Below are positions 7,113-16,170 of a stretch of DNA of 64,000 nucleotides, piece after piece; the stretch's first letter is position 1, and each line of letters opens with the position of its first letter. The notes under the pieces are model-generated. The model was not told where the DNA came from. It saw only the letters and a program-made list of their open reading frames with translations, and ran no database searches. Source of the DNA: Winogradskyella sp. MH6 (GTDB taxonomy: Bacteria > Bacteroidota > Bacteroidia > Flavobacteriales > Flavobacteriaceae); the NCBI RefSeq assembly GCF_022810765.1, contig NZ_CP094494.1, positions 806,001 to 870,000 on the forward strand, read 5' to 3'. Both the position numbers and the translations under genes were made by a program.

Positions 7113-9692
7113 TTAAAATTGTTGACCAATAATGAAGTGTGTTTCCCATTTTCTTGGCGATGTTCCGTCTGGTAAATCATCAAATGCATGACCAAAATCT
7201 ATACCCAATAAGCCAAAAGCTGGCATAAAGATTCTTAGACCAAAACCTGCAGATCTTCTTACGTTAAAAGGATTAAAATCTCTAAAACTATTTATAGACT
7301 GCCCTCCTTCTAAGAATCCTAAAGCATAAATCTTAGCTTGAGCTCCAAGTGTTATGGCATGTCGCAATTCTAATGAGAATTTGTTGTAAATAGAGCCTCC
7401 ATCTGTAGTTGACAAGGACTGATTAGGATAACCACGTAACTGAATAATCTCTCTTCCATCTAACGCAAAGTTTCCTAAACCATCACCACCAACAAAGAAA
7501 CGCTCAAAAGGAATAACTCCTCTGTCATTGTTGTAAGCACCTAAGAATCCAAATTCTACACTTGGTCTAAGAACTAACTTCTTTGTTAAAGCTGTATACC
7601 AATCTGCTCTAAACTTTATTTTATAGAACTCTAACCATTTGAAACGCTCTTGGTCAATTTCACCTATACGAGCATAATCATCTGCATCTGTTGGATCTAA
7701 AGCATCTCTTTCATCCTTTAAAGCTTTATAATCTACACCGTTAACTAAAGAATATGGGAAAGAAAATTTTGCCGAAGCTGTAAAACTAGAACCTCCTGTT
7801 GGGAAAATTGGATCTGTGTATAAATTATTTCTACTTAAGCCTATAGTATACGATAGGTTATTAGAGGTACCATCACCAAATGTAAATAAACCTGTATTAT
7901 AATTGTTTAAATCATACTTTTGGTAGCTTATTGCTTGTGATAACAAAAAGTAATCATCTGGCTCTGATAACCTTGTGGAAACTCCTAGAGTAAGACCAAG
8001 AATATTAAACCTTCTGCTCTTATCTGCTCTTCGTGTTGCTGAGTTATACAAAAATTGTCTAGAATAAGATATAGAACTTGATAACTGAAATGGTTTTTTA
8101 CCTCCCAACCAAGGTTCACTAAATGAGAAACTATAAGTTTGAAAGAATTGACTCGCCTGCAATCTCAAAGCTAAACTCTGACCGTCACCTCTTGGCACAG
8201 GCTTGTAGGCATCTTTCTTAAAAATATCTTTAATTGCAAAGTTGTTAAAAGACAATCCTAGAGTACCTATAAAACCACCTCCACCATAACCACCTTGTAG
8301 TTGTATTTGACTAGATCCTTGTTCTGCTACTTCATACTCTATATCTAGGGTACCATCCACTGGGTTAGGATTTTTAATGTTTGGAACAAGCTGCTGAGCA
8401 TCGAAGAAACCTAACTGCCCTAATTCTCTTAAGGTTCTAATAATTTGAGACTTACTATACAACTCACCTGGTCTTGTTCTTATTTCTCTGTATATAACAT
8501 GATCATTGGTAACATCGTTTCCTTTAACAGTAACGTTATTAAAATAAGCAGGCTTACCTTCAGAAATACGGATTTCCATATCAATAACATTACCTTCTGC
8601 ACTAACTTCAACCGGGTTAATAGTAGAAAACATATAACCTGAGTTTTGATAAGCATTCACCAAACTTTGTGCATCTGGATCGTTAGGGTCGTCTATACGC
8701 TCTCTAAGCTCTACTCCATTGTACGCATCACCTTCTTTGATACCTAACAACAATGCCAATTGTCTATCACTATATACCGTGTTACCAATAAAATCGATTT
8801 TACCAAAGGTATATTTTTCTCCTTCTTCTACTTCAATATTTAAACTGATGGTTTTGTTATTGTTATAGATTATTGAATCTGAAACAATTCTAGCATCTCT
8901 ATATCCTTTTTCTTTATATCGGTCTACAATACTCACTAAATCTTCTCTAAAATCTTCTTCAATGTATTTTGATCGTTTAAATATTCTCAGTGGGCTTAGG
9001 CTTTTCTTCTTCGTATTCTTCATGGCCTTACGAAGTTTTTTATCAGACAGCTTTTCGTTACCTATAAAATTGATGTGCTTTATTTTTACTTTCTGACCTC
9101 TGTCTATCTTAATCTTCATGTTAACACGCTCTTTCTCTACAGAATCTATTACCTCTGAAGTTTGAATGTTAACTTTGGTATTTAAAAACCCTTTCTTTTT
9201 GTATTTATTGGTTAGGTAATTTCTTGTAGTAGCAATGAGGTTTTCGGTAACCTTTACACCAGACTGAAGCTTATTCTCTGTTATAATTTCATCTTTCTTA
9301 CCTTTCTTAACACCCTCAATAGTAAGATCTTTAAGCTCTGGCAAATCCATTAGATGAATTTCTAAATTGGCGTTTCTACCATCAATATCAGTGATAAAAA
9401 TGTCTATACTGCTAAAGAGATTAGATTTCCATAACGTCTTAACAGCATTTGCTATTTTTTCACCACCAACTTGAATCTCCTCATCCTTTCTAAGTTTGGA
9501 ATAGGCTATAATGGTTTGCGGACTAAAATTAGTATTTCCTGTAACCGTAATGTCTTTGATTAAATACTTGGCACCATCTTGTACTTGAGCATTACCCAAA
9601 AAAGGTATTGTAAAAAATAATACAACACCAATTAATTTAGCAAGGGACTTTGGTATTTTTTTATGAGGTAAGTTGTTCGCTTGTTTTTCCAA
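7113..9692 (-). CDS. bamA: Outer-membrane protein assembly factor BamA
   Basis: 859 residues: an N-terminal signal segment (hydrophobic LAKLIGVVLFFTIPFLGNAQ after a short basic stretch), five POTRA-type repeats up to about residue 460, then a C-terminal Omp85 beta barrel ending in Phe. The barrel includes RGYPNQSLS, the counterpart of the conserved loop-6 VRGF/Y motif. It folds and inserts outer-membrane barrel proteins. The only usable start is a TTG at 9692 inside the end of uppS (32-bp overlap); no in-frame ATG precedes the signal peptide, suggesting coupled translation. The two Skp genes follow, an arrangement widespread in this family. Confidence 0.96.
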   Translation of the reverse strand: MEKQANNLPHKKIPKSLAKLIGVVLFFTIPFLGNAQVQDGAKYLIKDITVTGNTNFSPQTIIAYSKLRKDEEIQVGGEKIANAVKTLWKSNLFSSIDIFITDIDGRNANLEIHLMDLPELKDLTIEGVKKGKKDEIITENKLQSGVKVTENLIATTRNYLTNKYKKKGFLNTKVNIQTSEVIDSVEKERVNMKIKIDRGQKVKIKHINFIGNEKLSDKKLRKAMKNTKKKSLSPLRIFKRSKYIEEDFREDLVSIVDRYKEKGYRDARIVSDSIIYNNNKTISLNIEVEEGEKYTFGKIDFIGNTVYSDRQLALLLGIKEGDAYNGVELRERIDDPNDPDAQSLVNAYQNSGYMFSTINPVEVSAEGNVIDMEIRISEGKPAYFNNVTVKGNDVTNDHVIYREIRTRPGELYSKSQIIRTLRELGQLGFFDAQQLVPNIKNPNPVDGTLDIEYEVAEQGSSQIQLQGGYGGGGFIGTLGLSFNNFAIKDIFKKDAYKPVPRGDGQSLALRLQASQFFQTYSFSFSEPWLGGKKPFQLSSSISYSRQFLYNSATRRADKSRRFNILGLTLGVSTRLSEPDDYFLLSQAISYQKYDLNNYNTGLFTFGDGTSNNLSYTIGLSRNNLYTDPIFPTGGSSFTASAKFSFPYSLVNGVDYKALKDERDALDPTDADDYARIGEIDQERFKWLEFYKIKFRADWYTALTKKLVLRPSVEFGFLGAYNNDRGVIPFERFFVGGDGLGNFALDGREIIQLRGYPNQSLSTTDGGSIYNKFSLELRHAITLGAQAKIYALGFLEGGQSINSFRDFNPFNVRRSAGFGLRIFMPAFGLLGIDFGHAFDDLPDGTSPRKWETHFIIGQQF

Positions 9693-10404
9693 ATCTTCGT
9701 TCTCTATTTTGATAATTTATCAGCGCTTCGTACAAATGTTCTTTGTTAAAATCTGGCCATAAAATATCTGTAAAATATAATTCAGCATAGGCAATTTGCC
9801 AAAGTAAGAAATTGCTAATTCGTTGTTCTCCACTAGTGCGAATTAACAAGTCTACATCTGGTAAATTTTGCGTGTAAAGATGCTTATTTATAATTGATTC
9901 ATCAATACTTTCAGTAGAAATTATATTATTTTTAACTTTAACTGACAATTCTTTAATAACATTAACAATTTCTTCACGAGAACCATAGCTTAATGCCAGA
10001 GTTAATGTCATATTCGTATTATTTTTTGTCTTTTCTATAACATCCAATAACTCTTCATGCGCCTTTTTAGGCAAATCATGAAGACATCCTATGGCAGACA
10101 ACTTAATGTTATTGTCTTGCAGTGTCTTTATTTCTTTTTTTAGCGATTTAACCAAAAGCTTCATAAGGGTTTGCACTTCTAGTTTTGGTCGGTTCCAATT
10201 TTCTGTAGAAAAGGCATAAAGTGTTAGATTTTTTACACCTAACTCGGCACTCGCCTCAACAGTCTGCCTTACAGCTTTTGTGCCATTTTCATGACCTATT
10301 GCACGTATTAAGCCTTGCTGTTTTGCCCAACGACCATTGCCATCCATGATAATTGCTACATGGTTAGGAAGTTTTTCTTTATTTACTTTTTCTTTTAGAC
10401 TCAT
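9661..10404 (-). CDS. uppS: Isoprenyl transferase (undecaprenyl diphosphate synthase)
   Basis: 247 residues from the ATG at 10404; in-frame upstream codons lie inside the preceding gene. Cis-prenyltransferase motifs are complete: AIIMDGNGRWAKQQG (catalytic Asp), GHENGTKAV, TLYAFSTENWNRP, and the C-terminal LLIRTSGEQRISNFLLWQ. It condenses isopentenyl diphosphate units to the C55 carrier for peptidoglycan and surface polysaccharide. It starts 1 nt after the DUF6089 stop, and bamA starts inside its 3' end, so it sits in the middle of a tightly packed operon. Confidence 0.96.
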   Translation of the reverse strand: MSLKEKVNKEKLPNHVAIIMDGNGRWAKQQGLIRAIGHENGTKAVRQTVEASAELGVKNLTLYAFSTENWNRPKLEVQTLMKLLVKSLKKEIKTLQDNNIKLSAIGCLHDLPKKAHEELLDVIEKTKNNTNMTLTLALSYGSREEIVNVIKELSVKVKNNIISTESIDESIINKHLYTQNLPDVDLLIRTSGEQRISNFLLWQIAYAELYFTDILWPDFNKEHLYEALINYQNRERRFGKTSEQLTS

Positions 10405-10405
10405 T

Positions 10406-11095
10406 TTAAAAATTGCAATAGCATGGCCTTCTACCAAAGGTGTAAGTTAAGGTAATTCCTGAAAACACATACCAGTCATTGCTATTAGTATTTCCAAAAC
10501 TTAACTGCTCTCTAAATTCATTATCTGGCACACTTCCATCCAGTTCATCAGAAAATGTATATCTAGCACCTATTTCTGCTGCTAATACCAAATGATTGCT
10601 AATATTAGTTTTATATCCCAAAACCATCGGTATGCCATAAGCCCAACTACTAGTATCCTCAGAGGTATATTGACCATTTTGAGTAAAATAATAGTTATCG
10701 TGATTAGCCACAGAAATACCTGTATACAAATACGGAGTGCCTTTTATGCCGCTTGTATGCAAATCGAAATCCCAAAATGTAAATTCCATTCCTGCTGAAA
10801 TTTCCAAAATACTCGTATTAAACTTATAGCCTCTTTGTATTCGTCTAGGATCATCTGATTTACCATCAACACCTTCTAAATCTGAAAATATGACAGATAA
10901 CCTATACGAATGTCTCGGGCTTCTATTCCACTTAAAAATACCACCAATAGCAAACTGGTTGGGAGATATATAATTAGTAGCACCTACGTCTCCAATAAAA
11001 TTACTCCCACCTGCAAACACACCAACCTCATAGATTTGAGCATTAGTATTTTGCATAAAAAATACACTTGTAAAAATTAGGAATAAATACCTCAT
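10406..11095 (-). CDS. DUF6089-type outer-membrane beta-barrel protein
   Basis: 229 residues. The start at 11095 is chosen because MRYLFLIFTSVFFMQNTNAQ is a clear signal peptide; the longer frame adds an unlikely 19-residue prefix. The mature part begins IYEVGVFAGGSNFIGDVG and alternates polar and apolar residues, with glycines and aromatics, typical of a small eight-strand barrel. It ends in Phe (GRRPCYCNF), although with a CYC just before. The position between nadK and uppS is the conserved flavobacterial location for DUF6089. Function unknown; a role in envelope assembly is only guilt by association with bamA. Confidence 0.85.
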   Translation of the reverse strand: MRYLFLIFTSVFFMQNTNAQIYEVGVFAGGSNFIGDVGATNYISPNQFAIGGIFKWNRSPRHSYRLSVIFSDLEGVDGKSDDPRRIQRGYKFNTSILEISAGMEFTFWDFDLHTSGIKGTPYLYTGISVANHDNYYFTQNGQYTSEDTSSWAYGIPMVLGYKTNISNHLVLAAEIGARYTFSDELDGSVPDNEFREQLSFGNTNSNDWYVFSGITLTYTFGRRPCYCNF

Positions 11096-11207
11096 AAATT
11101 TTTCAAAGTTTGCAAATATAATAATTATGATTAGCCTATTACAATTTGACACAAATTGTCTTAGAGATAAACAACATTTACAAGCTTTTATTGTAAAAAA
11201 ACACGAC

Positions 11208-12089
11208 TTAATTACGTCTATCCTCTCCCCAAAGAAGCTTTTTTCTTAAGGTGTCTAAAAATGTTTCTTGTAAACGCTCAACCATCTTGATTGCAAAATT
11301 TGCCTTTTTCACTGTTACCGTAGTAGTATTAGGTAATGTAACTATTCTAGAGTCTAAAGACATTAAAAATTGATCTTCCCGTCCATCAACCTTAAAAGTA
11401 ACTTTTGTTTTATCTGGAATAATTAAAGGTCTTGCACTTAAATTATGAGGTGCAATTGGTGTCAATGCAAAATTATTAGCCTCTGGTGTTATAACAGGTC
11501 CTCCACAACTTAAAGAATAGCCTGTAGAACCAGTTGGTGTAGATAAAATAAGACCGTCTGCCCAATACGATGTTAAGTATTCATCATCGAGATGTGTTTC
11601 AACAGTTATCATAGAAGTGGTATTCTTTCTGCTCAAGGCAATCTCATTAAGCGCAAAATTAGTTTCACCTACAGCTTCACTCTTTGGTTGTGTAGTAACG
11701 CTCAACAATGTACGCTCAGATATTTTATAATCACCATTAAAAATTTCGGCAAGAGCAGATTCTATCTCTTCGGTTTGTATAGTTGCCAAGAATCCTAATC
11801 GACCAGTATTTATACCAACTATAGGAATACCCAAATCTCTTACATGGGTAATAGCTCTTAATATGGTTCCGTCGCCACCAATACTAATGAGCAAATCGTA
11901 ACTTTTATCTAGTTTTGAAAACGTCTTTAAAGCCGTATTATTAAGAACCACTTCATGCTGTTGGCTTAAAAAATCTGACTCAACAAAAATTTCAGCATCA
12001 TACTTCAACAGCACATCTACTAAAATTTCTAGTGCATTCTGAGTTGAATCTTTCGCATAGTTCTGACCGTAAATTGCAATTTTCATCAT
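11208..12089 (-). CDS. nadK: NAD kinase
   Basis: 293 residues. Phosphorylates NAD to NADP. The family motifs are intact: GGDGT in SIGGDGTILRA, NTGRLGFL, and PTGSTGYSLSCGGP for nucleotide binding. Two ATGs stand in tandem (12089 and 12086); the first overlaps the TAA stop of the CBS gene as TAATG, so translational coupling is likely. The C-terminal region is rich in basic residues. A 112-bp gap separates it from the DUF6089 gene, with no clear terminator, so the operon probably continues. Confidence 0.96.
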   Translation of the reverse strand: MMKIAIYGQNYAKDSTQNALEILVDVLLKYDAEIFVESDFLSQQHEVVLNNTALKTFSKLDKSYDLLISIGGDGTILRAITHVRDLGIPIVGINTGRLGFLATIQTEEIESALAEIFNGDYKISERTLLSVTTQPKSEAVGETNFALNEIALSRKNTTSMITVETHLDDEYLTSYWADGLILSTPTGSTGYSLSCGGPVITPEANNFALTPIAPHNLSARPLIIPDKTKVTFKVDGREDQFLMSLDSRIVTLPNTTTVTVKKANFAIKMVERLQETFLDTLRKKLLWGEDRRN

Positions 12090-12745
12090 TACATATTTAG
12101 GTATTTATCTAAGTACTGCGAACGGTCTTTTAAGCTTTCTATATATGAATCTTCTTCGTGACCCGAAACAATATTATAACTGTAGCGTCTAAAAGTTTGT
12201 ATAATCTCATTAAGACTTGTATTTCCAATTTTTAAAGTAATCTGAACAAGGTCTGAACCCATCTTAGATATAAATGCACCTAGCAATTTTGCGTCATTAG
12301 ACTCTACAATCTGACTAATTTCACTAAACGAATAATCATGAATACCTTTTTCTACAATTAGAATACCTCCTGGCTCAGCAAAAAAAGGTGTTTCATTAAA
12401 TAGGTGTATAATATCGTTCAGCTCGTAATATCCTAAATATGAATTTTTCTCATCTAAAACCGGCATTATATTAGAGTCATTTTGAGCAAAAGCCTCAAGC
12501 ACATCAAGCCAATTTGTTGTAGACCTAACAAAGAACCCTTCAATAGTATGACTACAATCGCTTATAGCTATAGTACTATCAAAACAATGCACATCAGTCT
12601 CTGACACACAGCCCATATACACACCTTCATTTTGTATTGGTATATGCGAATATGTTAGCTGATTAAATAGCATTTGTAAATCGCCTATTTTATCAGTAAT
12701 CTTAAGTGGTTTTATATCGTTTATTACAAAATCCTGTAACTGCAT
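12089..12745 (-). CDS. CBS-domain protein
   Basis: 218 residues from the ATG at 12745 (MQLQDFVIND); a longer frame would need a TTG start 11 codons earlier. Residues about 1-120 hold a pair of CBS motifs, of which SHIPIQNEGVYMGCVSETDV and NIMPVLDEKNSYLGYYELNDI are the readable cores. The C-terminal third (GGILIVEKGIHDYSFSEISQ onward) looks like an ACT-like regulatory domain. CBS pairs usually bind adenine nucleotides, so a link to the overlapping nadK is attractive but unproven. It is the first gene of the long minus-strand operon and is divergent from pdxJ. Confidence 0.9.
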   Translation of the reverse strand: MQLQDFVINDIKPLKITDKIGDLQMLFNQLTYSHIPIQNEGVYMGCVSETDVHCFDSTIAISDCSHTIEGFFVRSTTNWLDVLEAFAQNDSNIMPVLDEKNSYLGYYELNDIIHLFNETPFFAEPGGILIVEKGIHDYSFSEISQIVESNDAKLLGAFISKMGSDLVQITLKIGNTSLNEIIQTFRRYSYNIVSGHEEDSYIESLKDRSQYLDKYLNM

Positions 12746-12809
12746 ATTTAGAGTTTGAATATCTTGCAAATTAATCAAAAATAACTACAAAAACCCAAGA
12801 TGAGTTCTG

Positions 12810-12817
12810 TATTTTTG
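12810..12817 (+). promoter_or_regulatory. -7 promoter element for pdxJ
   Basis: TATTTTTG matches the Bacteroidota -7 consensus TAnnTTTG and ends 19 nt before the pdxJ ATG, in the short divergent gap with the CBS gene. No clear TTTG -33 element was found at 19-21 bp upstream. Confidence 0.5.
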
Positions 12818-12836
12818 TTGTTTAAAACTTAAAAAA

Positions 12837-13550
12837 ATGACAAAATTAAGTGTTAACATTAATAAGATTGCGACACTAAGAAATAGTCGTGGAGGAGATG
12901 TGCCGAGTGTGGTGCAATTTGCTAAAGACGCTCAAAGATTTGGTGCTGAAGGCATAACAATCCATCCAAGACCAGACGAAAGACATATTCGCTATCAAGA
13001 TGTTTACGATTTAAAACCAGAAGTCACCACAGAATTCAATATAGAAGGTAACCCTATACCAAAGTTTATTGATATGGTTTTAGAAGTAAAGCCAACTCAA
13101 GTAACCTTAGTGCCAGATGCCGAAGATGCTATTACCTCTAATGCAGGTTGGGATACTGTAAAGCACAAAGATTTTTTAATAGATGTTATTAAAGAATTTA
13201 AAAACAATGGTATTAGAACTTCGATTTTTGTAGATCCAGATTTACACCAAATTGAAGGTGCCAAAGAAACAGGCACTGATAGAATTGAACTTTATACCGA
13301 AGCTTATGCAAACCAATTTAGCTTAGGAAACAAAGATGGCATAAAACCTTATATGGAATGTGCTGGTTTGGCAAACACCCTTGGCCTAGGTATTAATGCT
13401 GGCCATGATTTATCACTTGACAATATCAAATATTTTAAAGAGAATATTACAGGCCTATTAGAGGTTTCCATAGGACATGCTTTAATCTCTGAAAGCTTAT
13501 ATTTAGGAGCTAAAAATGTCATTAAAATGTATTTAGACAAACTAAAATGA
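12837..13550 (+). CDS. pdxJ: Pyridoxine 5'-phosphate synthase
   Basis: 237 residues, a TIM-barrel enzyme that joins 3-amino-1-hydroxyacetone phosphate and deoxyxylulose phosphate to make vitamin B6 phosphate. Readable motifs are LSVNINKIATLRNSRGG at the N-terminus, GITIHPRPDERHIR (catalytic His and phosphate-binding Arg), a TEFNIEGN strand, and GINAGHDLSLDN. It is the first gene of a plus-strand pair; its TGA overlaps the next gene's ATG as ATGA, so the two are probably coupled. Confidence 0.96.
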   Translation: MTKLSVNINKIATLRNSRGGDVPSVVQFAKDAQRFGAEGITIHPRPDERHIRYQDVYDLKPEVTTEFNIEGNPIPKFIDMVLEVKPTQVTLVPDAEDAITSNAGWDTVKHKDFLIDVIKEFKNNGIRTSIFVDPDLHQIEGAKETGTDRIELYTEAYANQFSLGNKDGIKPYMECAGLANTLGLGINAGHDLSLDNIKYFKENITGLLEVSIGHALISESLYLGAKNVIKMYLDKLK

Positions 13551-14311
13551 TTTTACACTCTAACATAATAGGTGAAGGCAGACCATTTATAATTCTTCAT
13601 GGCTTTTTGGGCATGGGTGATAATTGGAAAACCTTAGCCAAACAATTTTCAGAATCTAACTACCAAGTCCATTTGGTAGACCAACGTAACCATGGTCGTA
13701 GTTTTCATTCAGATGACTTTGATTATGAATTAATGGCAGATGACCTAAAAGCCTATTGCGAAGAACATAACCTCAACGACATTATTCTGTTAGGACATTC
13801 CATGGGAGGAAAAACAGCAATGTTGTTTTCTACATTATATCCTGAATTGGTAAAAAAGCTTATTGTTGCAGATATTTCACCGCGTTATTATCCAGTACAT
13901 CACGATACAATTTTAGAAGGTTTGAGTAGTTTAGATTTTTCTAAAATTAAAAGTCGAGGCGAAGCTGATAAAGCGTTAAGTAACTACATTAAAGACCAAG
14001 GCATTCGCATGTTCTTACTCAAGAATTTATATTGGGTAGAAAAAGGACAACTAGGCTTAAGAATCAATTTGCCTGTTTTAAAAGACAATGTTGCAGAAGT
14101 AGGCGAAGCATTGCCTATACACGCTACTTTTGAAAAAGACACATTGTTTCTGCGTGGAGACCGCTCTGAATATATTGGAGAACAAGATGAAGCAATAATT
14201 CATCGTCATTTTCCAAATTCAGAAATCGTTACCATTTCTAATGCTGGTCATTGGTTGCATGCAGAAAATCCAGAAGATTTTTATCAAGCTGTAATTAATT
14301 TCTTATATTAA
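13547..14311 (+). CDS. Alpha/beta-hydrolase, YbfF-like
   Basis: 254 residues with a complete alpha/beta-hydrolase triad: nucleophile Ser in GHSMGGK, Asp in LRGDRSEYI and His in NAGHWLHAENP. The oxyanion HGFLGMGDNW is near residues 18-27. It is closest in pattern to the YbfF short-acyl esterase group; no signal peptide, so cytoplasmic. The start overlaps the pdxJ stop by 4 bp. Whether it acts in B6 metabolism or only shares the transcript cannot be told from the sequence. Confidence 0.9.
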   Translation: MILHSNIIGEGRPFIILHGFLGMGDNWKTLAKQFSESNYQVHLVDQRNHGRSFHSDDFDYELMADDLKAYCEEHNLNDIILLGHSMGGKTAMLFSTLYPELVKKLIVADISPRYYPVHHDTILEGLSSLDFSKIKSRGEADKALSNYIKDQGIRMFLLKNLYWVEKGQLGLRINLPVLKDNVAEVGEALPIHATFEKDTLFLRGDRSEYIGEQDEAIIHRHFPNSEIVTISNAGHWLHAENPEDFYQAVINFLY

Positions 14312-14334
14312 GTGGACTAAAAAAACTTAATTGT

Positions 14335-14685
14335 ATGAATCTTTTAATAAGACTTTTAATCAATGCCCTTGCTGTTTTTATTTTAGCACACCTTTTAGGT
14401 GGTGTTAAAGTAGACGGATACCTTGGCGCCATTATCGTTGCTTTTGTTTTAGCAATTCTCAACCTATTTGTTAAGCCTATTTTGATAATTTTTACGCTGC
14501 CAGTTACCATTTTAACCTTGGGATTATTTCTTTTGGTTATAAACGCATTAATCATCCTTTTAGCTGACAAATTAATTGACGGATTTGGCGTAAATGGATT
14601 TTGGACCGCCTTAATTTTCAGCGTTCTATTATCTATTCTGCAATCCTTTTTATACACCATTTTTAAAGAGCCAAAAAACGACTAA
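14335..14685 (+). CDS. Small phage-holin-family (four-helix) membrane protein
   Basis: 116 residues, nearly all hydrophobic, with about four membrane segments and the pattern LAHLLGGVKVDGYLGAIIVA, FVKPILIIFTLPVTILTLG and ADKLIDGFGVNGFWTALI. This is the ubiquitous Bacteroidota/Actinobacteria 'phage holin family 4 superfamily IV' protein. Despite the name nothing phage-like surrounds it. It starts 23 bp after the hydrolase stop and is likely the last gene of that operon; tig has its own promoter. Role unknown. Confidence 0.85.
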   Translation: MNLLIRLLINALAVFILAHLLGGVKVDGYLGAIIVAFVLAILNLFVKPILIIFTLPVTILTLGLFLLVINALIILLADKLIDGFGVNGFWTALIFSVLLSILQSFLYTIFKEPKND

Positions 14686-14704
14686 AAACCAATCGTTTAA
14701 ACTA

Positions 14705-14735
14705 TTGTAGGGTTGTGAAAAATATTGTATTTTTG
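14705..14735 (+). promoter_or_regulatory. Promoter of tig
   Basis: TTG at 14705-14707, a 20-bp spacer, then TATTTTTG at 14728-14735 match the Bacteroidota primary-sigma promoter (TTTG/TTG, 19-21 bp, TAnnTTTG). The ATG of tig is 26 nt after the -7 element. This is the best two-part promoter I found in the window. Confidence 0.65.
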
Positions 14736-14761
14736 CAGCCCAATTTTAGTTACTAAGCATA

Positions 14762-16084
14762 ATGAATATTACAAGAGAAAACATCGACGCATTAAATGCA
14801 GTTGTAAAAGTAGATATCGCTAAAGAAGATTACAGCGATAAAGTTGAAAAAATCTTATCAGATTACCGTAAGTCTGCTAACATTCCTGGATTTAGAAAAG
14901 GCCACGTTCCTATGAGCTTGGTTAAAAAGCAGTATGGTAAAGCCGTATTGGTTGATGAGGTAAACAAATTACTTCAAGATGCCATAGGTAAGTATTTGGT
15001 TGAAGAAAAACTAGACGTTTTAGGTAACCCGTTACCAAAACAACAAGATGACCTAGATTGGGATGCTGATGCTTTTTCTTTTGAATTCGAATTAGGTTTA
15101 GCACCAGAATTTGATGTAAAACTAAAAGGCAAAAAAGCAATAACGCACTATAATATCGTTGCTGATGATAAAATGATTAACAACCAAGTTGAGCATATCC
15201 AAAAGCAATACGGTAAGTTAGTATCTCAAACCGAAGTAACTAAAGATTCTGAAATTACTGGAAAATTCACTAACGAAGAAGAAGGTATAGAGAGCGTTGC
15301 AACTTTAACTTTAGATAAATTAAAAGGAAAAACAAACCCTAAGAAATTTATCGGAGCTAAAGTTGGAGATGTTATTGAGTTAAAAACTAAAGGTCTTTTT
15401 AATGACGACCACGACTTAATGACGTTCTTAAAAGTATCTCACGATGATGCTCATGGATTAGATATTAATGTAAACTTCGAAGTTGCTGAAATTAACGAAA
15501 GAGAACTTGCAGATTTAGACCAAGAATTATTCGATAAGCTTTTTGGCCCTAAAGCAGTAACTTCTGTTACTGAGCTAAAAGATAAGATTAAGGAAGATTC
15601 TGAAAAGCAATTTGCACAACAAGGTGATCAGAAATTATTAAATGATGTTACTGAATACTTATTAGAAAGCACATCGTTTGACCTTCCTGTAGAATTCCTT
15701 CAAAAATGGATGCAAACAGCTGGTGAAGAACCAATGACTGAAGAGCAAGCTAAAGAAGAATATGAAAAGTCTGAAAAAAGCATGCGCTACCAACTTATAG
15801 AAGGAAAATTAATCACAGACCATAACTTACAAGTTCAATTTGAAGAATTGAAAGCTTACGCTATGGACATGATTAAAGGTCAAATGGCACAATTTGGTCA
15901 ATTAAATCCTTCAGAAAAAGAATTAGAAGATATCGCAACTCGTATAATGTCTAATCAAGATGAGGTAAAACGTCTATCTGAGCAATTGATGAGCCAAAAA
16001 CTATTAAACCTTTACAAAACCGAAGCAAATATCAAAACAAAAGAAATCACTTATGATGATTTTGTTAAAGAATTCTACAGCTAA
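14762..16084 (+). CDS. tig: Trigger factor
   Basis: 440 residues. Ribosome-bound chaperone for nascent chains. The N-terminal ribosome-binding domain carries the signature GFRKGHVPMSLVKKQYG near residues 43-59. A middle PPIase-like domain (about 150-245) and a long helical C-terminal domain (about 255-440, with SLSEQ-type amphipathic helices) follow. The PPIase part is diverged, as is usual in this phylum. It precedes clpP and clpX, the classic tig-clpP-clpX order, but an intrinsic terminator separates it from clpP. Confidence 0.95.
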   Translation: MNITRENIDALNAVVKVDIAKEDYSDKVEKILSDYRKSANIPGFRKGHVPMSLVKKQYGKAVLVDEVNKLLQDAIGKYLVEEKLDVLGNPLPKQQDDLDWDADAFSFEFELGLAPEFDVKLKGKKAITHYNIVADDKMINNQVEHIQKQYGKLVSQTEVTKDSEITGKFTNEEEGIESVATLTLDKLKGKTNPKKFIGAKVGDVIELKTKGLFNDDHDLMTFLKVSHDDAHGLDINVNFEVAEINERELADLDQELFDKLFGPKAVTSVTELKDKIKEDSEKQFAQQGDQKLLNDVTEYLLESTSFDLPVEFLQKWMQTAGEEPMTEEQAKEEYEKSEKSMRYQLIEGKLITDHNLQVQFEELKAYAMDMIKGQMAQFGQLNPSEKELEDIATRIMSNQDEVKRLSEQLMSQKLLNLYKTEANIKTKEITYDDFVKEFYS

Positions 16085-16112
16085 GGTTATTGAATAAATT
16101 AGTATCTTTAAG

Positions 16113-16146
16113 GCGTAGAACTGAAAAGTTTTACGCTTTTTTTTTT
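16113..16146 (+). terminator. Intrinsic terminator/attenuator between tig and clpP
   Basis: GCGTAGAAC (16113-16121), loop TGAAAA, GTTTTACGC (16128-16136), then ten T (16137-16146). The stem has one G-T pair and is otherwise perfect. It starts 28 nt after the tig stop and ends 24 nt before the clpP ATG. A longer clpP frame starting at 16090 would translate straight through it, a strong argument against that start. Confidence 0.8.
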
Positions 16147-16170
16147 AACAAAAAACAAATTGAAACTATA

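Noticed and set aside
14335..14685. Phage holin-family gene as a prophage sign
   Set aside because: The family is broadly present in non-phage contexts, and no other phage gene, integrase or att site is near.
16090..16170. N-terminal extension of clpP from 16090
   Set aside because: The stretch contains the tig terminator hairpin and its T-run; the ATG at 16171 gives a normal ClpP.
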